Below, piece by piece: positions 59,732-64,000 of a DNA stretch of 64,000 nucleotides. The number at the start of each line of letters is the position of its first letter. Position 1 is the first letter of the stretch. Made by a program: the position numbers and the translations under genes. Origin of the DNA: an uncultured Pelagibacteraceae bacterium. Its GTDB lineage: Bacteria; Pseudomonadota; Alphaproteobacteria; Pelagibacterales; Pelagibacteraceae. Where the stretch lies: positions 1 through 64,000 of the forward strand of contig CACOLY010000005.1 in NCBI GenBank assembly GCA_902628195.1. The letters are read 5' to 3'. Below the pieces are notes generated by a model. The model was not told the origin of the DNA. It ran no database searches and worked only from the letters and a program-made list of their open reading frames with translations.

Positions 59732-60331
59732 TTAAGGGATTAACCAACTATTTTTATTATTTTCAAGATCAAATTTAGCTCTCCGATGTCCTCTAGCTGC
59801 AAGATATAGCCATTCAATAGATTTGATTTTGCATTTTATAACAGTAAAGTTTTTATAACCCTCTTCACTTTGCTCCATTGTATAATCAAAATCTTCTAAT
59901 TTAGATATCATACCTGATGTTGGATTTTCTGATGCGGTTCCTGGAGGGCTATCAGTTAAATAACATCGTCTACTTATATGCTGAGTTTTTTTCCATGACT
60001 CCTCTGTTGTAGAATTTTGATTATTTATTTCACACTCTACTTTTACTCTTAATTGTACCTTTTCTTCCTTGTCGTAAAAAACTAGAGAGGCATTCTTATT
60101 TTTTTTAAGAATATCTACCTTTGGAGATCTTAAATCAGTATGGAATTGTAATAGATTATTTACTCTATCTGATTTACGTAAAACAACAATTCTACCATCT
60201 ACTTCATCTTGATGAGCACATATGAAAACAGGAATTCTAAATGGTGAACCTCTGTTAGTCACAGCATCATCTAGCATTGACCAATACTTATTCTTAATTT
60301 CTTCTAAATTTTCATAGTATGCAGGCTGCAT
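59732..60331 (-). CDS. Pyridoxamine 5'-phosphate oxidase family protein
   Basis: A 199-residue split-barrel flavin-binding-type protein. DGRIVVLRKSDRVNNLLQFHTDLRSPKVD and ASLVFYDKEEKVQLRVK are typical of the PNPOx-like superfamily. The C-terminal segment IKSIEWLYLAARGHRRAKFDL resembles the Arg-rich substrate clamp of true PdxH. It may be a PdxH enzyme with altered ends or a related flavin/heme-binding protein. It is one base from the methyltransferase gene and 3 bases from the reductase gene upstream. Confidence 0.75.
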   Translation of the reverse strand: MQPAYYENLEEIKNKYWSMLDDAVTNRGSPFRIPVFICAHQDEVDGRIVVLRKSDRVNNLLQFHTDLRSPKVDILKKNKNASLVFYDKEEKVQLRVKVECEINNQNSTTEESWKKTQHISRRCYLTDSPPGTASENPTSGMISKLEDFDYTMEQSEEGYKNFTVIKCKIKSIEWLYLAARGHRRAKFDLENNKNSWLIP

Positions 60332-60334
60332 ACA

Positions 60335-61204
60335 TTACTTTCTAAATCTTTTTATTAAACTTGAGGTATCCCAACGATTTCCACCTAAACCTTGAACTTC
60401 TCCATAAAATTTATCAACAAGCTCTGTGACAGGTAACAATGAACCATTATTTTTAGCTTCATCCATTGCAATCTTTAAATCTTTTCTCATCCAATCAACT
60501 GCAAAACCAAAATCAAATTTATCATCAATCATTGTTTTATATCTGTTTTCCATTTGCCAAGATTGTGCAGCACCTTTTGAAATTACTTCAATAACATCTT
60601 CCATATTTAATCCAGCTTTCATTCCAAAGTTAATTCCTTCAGATAAACCTTGAACTAATCCTGCTATACAAATTTGATTTACCATCTTAGCTAATTGTCC
60701 ACAACCAGCTTTACCAAGTAGTTTCATTTTTTTACTGTAACAATCAATTTTATCTTTTGCTTTATCAAAGTCAGCTTGATCACCACCGATCATCACTGTT
60801 AGTGCACCATTCTCTGCACCAGCTTGTCCACCCGATACTGGAGCATCTAATGCACCAAATTCATTTTTCTTAGCATATTCATAAATTTCTCTAGCAATTG
60901 TTGCTGACGCGGTAGTGTTATCAATATAGATTGCATCTTTTTTAATAGTTTTAAATGCACCATTTTCACCAAACGTTACTTCTCTTAAATCATTATCATT
61001 TCCAACACAGGTAAAAATATACTCTGCATCTTTTGTAGCTTCAGCAGGAGTTTCCGCCATTTTACCTTTGTATTCTTTAATCCATTTTTCTGCTTTTGTT
61101 TTTGTTCTGTTAAAAACAGTTACATTGTGGCCACCTTTTGATATATAACCAGCCATTGGATAACCCATGACACCAAGACCTATAAAAGCAACATTACAAC
61201 TCAT
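60335..61204 (-). CDS. NAD(P)-dependent beta-hydroxyacid dehydrogenase (HIBADH family)
   Basis: A 289-residue dehydrogenase of the 3-hydroxyisobutyrate / tartronate-semialdehyde reductase family. The Rossmann motif is NVAFIGLGVMGYPMAGYISK, then ALDAPVSGGQAGAENGALTVM, and the catalytic Lys in GQLAKMVNQICIAG. Related enzymes act on 3-hydroxyisobutyrate, tartronate semialdehyde, gamma-hydroxybutyrate or glyoxylate; the residue pattern does not decide between them. It is divergent from the MFS gene with only 8 bases between the start codons. Confidence 0.87.
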   Translation of the reverse strand: MSCNVAFIGLGVMGYPMAGYISKGGHNVTVFNRTKTKAEKWIKEYKGKMAETPAEATKDAEYIFTCVGNDNDLREVTFGENGAFKTIKKDAIYIDNTTASATIAREIYEYAKKNEFGALDAPVSGGQAGAENGALTVMIGGDQADFDKAKDKIDCYSKKMKLLGKAGCGQLAKMVNQICIAGLVQGLSEGINFGMKAGLNMEDVIEVISKGAAQSWQMENRYKTMIDDKFDFGFAVDWMRKDLKIAMDEAKNNGSLLPVTELVDKFYGEVQGLGGNRWDTSSLIKRFRK

Positions 61205-61212
61205 AATTTTTT

Positions 61213-62421
61213 ATGTTTAATAGTTTAAGTTTAAAAGTAATTATATTTGGATTTATTTTTACATTTTTTTCTAGTTTTGGACAGAGTTTTTTTCTTGGTT
61301 TGTTTAATTCTAGCATTAGAGAAACACTTTCAATTACTCATGGACAATTTGGCTCAATATATGCCTCAGCAACATTGCTAAGTAGTTTTCTTTTAATTTG
61401 GGTTGGAAAAAAAATTGATGATATTAATATCTTTAAATTTGCTTTTTATGTAACTTTACTTCTATCTTTTTCTTGTTTTTTCTTTTCAAAGATCTCATCT
61501 ATAACTTTTTTATTTATTTCTGTTTTTTTAATGAGATTTTCTGGGCAAGGACTGATGTCCCATACAGCAACAACAACTATTACAAGATATTTTATTAAAT
61601 CAAGAGGTAAAGCTTTAAGTATTGGATGGTTTGGTCTTTCAACTGCGGAATTTATTTTACCTGTATTAATCGTTTATTTATTAACAATCACTGCCTGGCA
61701 AAATATTTGGATATCTATATCTATTTTTATTTTGATTTTTTTACCATTAGCATCATTTTTTTTAATAAAAAAATTAGATTTTGATACAAGAGAACAATTA
61801 GGCTCAAATGATCCTGAAATAAAGGAAATCAAACAATGGAAAAGAATTGAAGTTTTAAAGGATTACAGATTTTATATAGTTTGTTTGAATATGTTAGCAA
61901 TGCCATGGATTGCAACAGGTGTATTTGTTTATCAATCTTTTATCACTGAAGCTAAAGAATGGGGATCCTTTGTTATTGCTCAATCATTTATGGTTTATTC
62001 AATATCATCTGTTGTTACTTTATTAGGATCTGGCTTTTTAATCGATAAATTTACTAGTAGAAAACTTTTAATTTTTATGAATATACCTTTGCTGTTTTCT
62101 ACATTAGTTTTATTTTACTTCGACAATCCAATTATTTCTTTTATTTTTCTTGGTTTAATTGGTATTTCCAATGGTCTAGCCAATGTTTTAGGCTCATCAA
62201 CATGGGCTGAAATTTATGGTGTCAAATATATTGGATCAATTAAAGCTTTAACCACTGCTTTAATGGTTTTTTCCACTGCTTTTGGAACTGCTCTGTTTGG
62301 ATTTTTGATAGATAGAGGTTTTTCTATTGAACAGATTGCATTAGTTTCATTTATATATATTTTTATCTCTTTAATCCTCCTATTTTTTGTTAGAAACAAG
62401 CTAAATCCACAATATATCTAA
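61213..62421 (+). CDS. Major facilitator superfamily transporter
   Basis: A 402-residue protein with about twelve helices. Motif A is relaxed (WVGKKIDDINIFKF), and GFLIDKFTSRKLLIFMN is its counterpart in the second half. The plan resembles oxalate/formate and monocarboxylate transporters, including MRFSGQGLMSHTATTTITRYF in helix 4. The substrate is unknown. It is divergent from the HIBADH-family gene with 8 bases between starts, so promoters must lie inside coding sequence or the messages are leaderless. Confidence 0.82.
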   Translation: MFNSLSLKVIIFGFIFTFFSSFGQSFFLGLFNSSIRETLSITHGQFGSIYASATLLSSFLLIWVGKKIDDINIFKFAFYVTLLLSFSCFFFSKISSITFLFISVFLMRFSGQGLMSHTATTTITRYFIKSRGKALSIGWFGLSTAEFILPVLIVYLLTITAWQNIWISISIFILIFLPLASFFLIKKLDFDTREQLGSNDPEIKEIKQWKRIEVLKDYRFYIVCLNMLAMPWIATGVFVYQSFITEAKEWGSFVIAQSFMVYSISSVVTLLGSGFLIDKFTSRKLLIFMNIPLLFSTLVLFYFDNPIISFIFLGLIGISNGLANVLGSSTWAEIYGVKYIGSIKALTTALMVFSTAFGTALFGFLIDRGFSIEQIALVSFIYIFISLILLFFVRNKLNPQYI

Positions 62422-62466
62422 AAAAATCTCCTTGATTTTATTTAGCTCACTGTGTAGATACTGCGG

Positions 62467-63000
62467 ATGGCTAGAGTCACAGTTGAAGATTGCATCGATA
62501 AAGTTGAAAGTCCTTACGAATTAGTTTTAGTTGCAAAAGAAAGAGCTACACAATTAAATTCAGGGATTGAGCCTACTTTAGATAAAGATAATGACAAAAA
62601 TACTGTTATCGCATTAAGAGAGATAGCTGAAGAAAATATAAAAGTTCAAGAATTAACTGAGAGTGCAGTTTACAAATTAAGAAAACATGTAGAACAAGTT
62701 GATGATGGAGTTGAGGCTGATGAGGACATAGGTGATGATTTCGAAAGTTTATATAAAGGAGAGATTTCGAAAAGTGGAACACCTATTTTACCATCAAAAA
62801 GAGCTAGAAAAAATCCTGAGAAAATTCAAGTCTCAAAAGAAGATTTAGCTGAATTATCAGAAGCAGCGCAACCCGAAATAGATGTAAATGAAACCGAAGG
62901 TACTGAATCTGAACAAGCAGAAGTTTCATTAGAAGAAGTAACTGATAGCGAAAATCAAACAGATGATAATTCAGATGACTCAGATACTTCAAACACTTAA
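62467..63000 (+). CDS. rpoZ: RNA polymerase omega subunit with long acidic C-terminal tail
   Basis: Small subunit that helps RNA polymerase assembly. Residues 1-65 are the omega core: [33 protein letters not shown] and [14 protein letters not shown]. The remaining ~110 residues are a low-complexity tail rich in Glu, Asp, Ser and Thr (about residues 85-177), starting with a region including [19 protein letters not shown] and ending DDSDTSNT. Typical omega proteins are about 90-130 residues. Conserved start MARVTVEDC fixes the ATG. Confidence 0.9.
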   Translation: MARVTVEDCIDKVESPYELVLVAKERATQLNSGIEPTLDKDNDKNTVIALREIAEENIKVQELTESAVYKLRKHVEQVDDGVEADEDIGDDFESLYKGEISKSGTPILPSKRARKNPEKIQVSKEDLAELSEAAQPEIDVNETEGTESEQAEVSLEEVTDSENQTDDNSDDSDTSNT

Positions 63001-63022
63001 TAAAAAAACATAAAGTTTTAAA

Positions 63023-64000
63023 ATGAATAGGAAAGTTTCCGTTGCTCCTATGATGGATTGTACTGATCGTCATGAACGATTTTTCCTAAGACTAATTTCA
63101 AAAAATACACTTCTTTATACAGAGATGATTGTAGATGAGGCAATTAATAGAGGTGATAAAAAAAAATTATTAGAATTTAATATAAATGAAAAACCAGTAG
63201 CACTTCAGATTGGTGGTTCATCACCAAAACTTTTAGCCGAAGCAACAAAAATTGGTGAAGATTTTGGCTATGATGAAATTAATTTAAATTTAGGATGTCC
63301 AAGTAAAAAAGTTGAAAAAAATAAGTTTGGTGCTTGTTTAATGAAAGAACCAAATTTAGTAGCTGATTGTCTAAGTAAAATGCAAGCAATCACCAAACTT
63401 CCAATTACAATAAAAACTAGAATTGGATATGATGATGTTGAGGATTACGATAATTTTCATAATTTTATATCAACTTTAAAATCAACTGGAATTAAAACCT
63501 TTATTGTTCATGCAAGGAAGGCAATGTTAGGAAAATTTACACCAAAACAGAATTTAAATATTCCACCATTAAAATATAATTATGTTTATAATCTAAAAAG
63601 AGATTTTCCTAATGAAGAAATTATTATAAATGGTGGAATTATATCAGTGGATGAAATTCAAAATCATTTAGAAAAAACAGATGGAGTAATGATTGGTAGG
63701 GCGGCCTATCATACCCCATATTTATTAGCAGACATTGAAAGAGAAATTTTTAAAAATGAAATAATTCCAAGTAGGCAAGAAATTATTGAAAATCTAATCC
63801 CTTACGTAAAAGAGGAATTAAAAAAAGGGACAAGATTAAATCAAATAATGAGACACACACTAGGTTTATTCCACGGTCAAGCAGGTGCTAGTCACTGGAA
63901 AAGGTATTTAAGTGAAAACATGTGTGTTAGAAATGCGGACGTCCAAAAAATAGATCATATAATGGACAAGATAAAATATAACAATGTAGAAAGAAGAGTA
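63023..64000 (+). CDS. dusA: tRNA-dihydrouridine synthase DusA, 3' end outside the window
   Basis: FMN enzyme that reduces uridines in the D loop of tRNA. The frame is open from ATG 63023 to the window edge (326 codons seen), so the gene is cut at the right. The start NRKVSVAPMMDCTDRHERFF, the FMN motif VALQIGGSSPKLLAEA, the catalytic Cys in INLNLGCPSKKV, FGACLMKEP and the later VMIGRAAYHTPYLLADIE and QIMRHTLGLFHGQAGA motifs are DusA-specific. It lies 22 bases after rpoZ on the same strand. Confidence 0.93.
   Translation, partial: MNRKVSVAPMMDCTDRHERFFLRLISKNTLLYTEMIVDEAINRGDKKKLLEFNINEKPVALQIGGSSPKLLAEATKIGEDFGYDEINLNLGCPSKKVEKNKFGACLMKEPNLVADCLSKMQAITKLPITIKTRIGYDDVEDYDNFHNFISTLKSTGIKTFIVHARKAMLGKFTPKQNLNIPPLKYNYVYNLKRDFPNEEIIINGGIISVDEIQNHLEKTDGVMIGRAAYHTPYLLADIEREIFKNEIIPSRQEIIENLIPYVKEELKKGTRLNQIMRHTLGLFHGQAGASHWKRYLSENMCVRNADVQKIDHIMDKIKYNNVERRV

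Noticed and set aside
1-64000. CRISPR array or tandem DNA repeats
   Set aside because: No regularly spaced direct repeats were seen. Low-complexity A/T runs within membrane-protein genes are compositional.

Overview
The window reads as a piece of a streamlined, very AT-rich alphaproteobacterial genome, most likely a marine SAR11 (Pelagibacterales) bacterium. I infer this from the very low GC, near-zero intergenic spacing (many 1-4 bp gene overlaps, several divergent pairs with 8-41 bp between start codons), the alphaproteobacterial form of the elongator tRNA-Met, and a gene set rich in osmolyte, sulfonate and amino-acid uptake. This is a judgement from content; no phylogeny was run. I see no CRISPR array, transposase, integrase or phage structural gene, and no gene-free stretch above 300 bases.

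Layout. 1-1664: an aldehyde dehydrogenase cut by the left edge and a DUF779 gene, separated by a strong hairpin terminator. 1716-10017: a molybdenum block with a split XdhC-type pair, msrPQ (methionine sulfoxide reductase), moaE, moaD, moaC and moaA (with a serine hydrolase and a thioesterase inside the operon), then the divergent sulfite dehydrogenase pair sorAB. 10061-16763: GYD protein, aldehyde dehydrogenase, FAH-family hydrolase, PEP carboxylase, a CcdA-like protein and an azoreductase. 16764-22614: membrane proteins, a gamma-butyrobetaine-hydroxylase-like oxygenase, an inositol-monophosphatase-family phosphatase, and a tight run of seven small genes. 22671-26109: cysK-cysE, a VOC protein, a LysE exporter and an alternative oxidase.

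26113-40108 is the metabolic centrepiece. A probable organosulfonate island has tauABC-like transport genes, a sulfolactate/malate-type dehydrogenase, a phosphate acetyltransferase and a HisD/HpsN-like dehydrogenase on the minus strand. Opposite them are a taurine:pyruvate-type aminotransferase, alanine dehydrogenase and a dimethylglycine-dehydrogenase-like flavoprotein. It is followed by a BASS transporter and a regulator with two winged helices. Sulfite released from sulfonates could be oxidised by SorAB, whose cofactor is made by the moa genes, so two distant parts of the window fit one pathway. The key desulfonating enzyme (Xsc or an equivalent) is not in the window.

40205-46430: two tandem paralogous one-helix proteins, a glycosyltransferase pair, tRNA-Met, guaC and an autotransporter with a beta-propeller-like passenger. 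46441-50644: a polyamine and methylthioadenosine module (apt, mtnP, mtnA, class II aldolase, fused speD-speE) that resembles the DHAP shunt. 50705-54092: an amino-acid/opine-type ABC uptake set without its ATPase and an ectoine-hydrolase/creatinase-like M24 protein. 54101-58370: surface-glycan genes, a redoxin, a gamma-carbonic anhydrase and a lone HNH nuclease. 58396-64000: a small monooxygenase, a 38-residue membrane peptide, a TylF-like methyltransferase, a PNPOx-family protein, a HIBADH-family reductase, an MFS transporter, an RNA polymerase omega subunit with a long acidic tail, and a tRNA-dihydrouridine synthase cut by the right edge.
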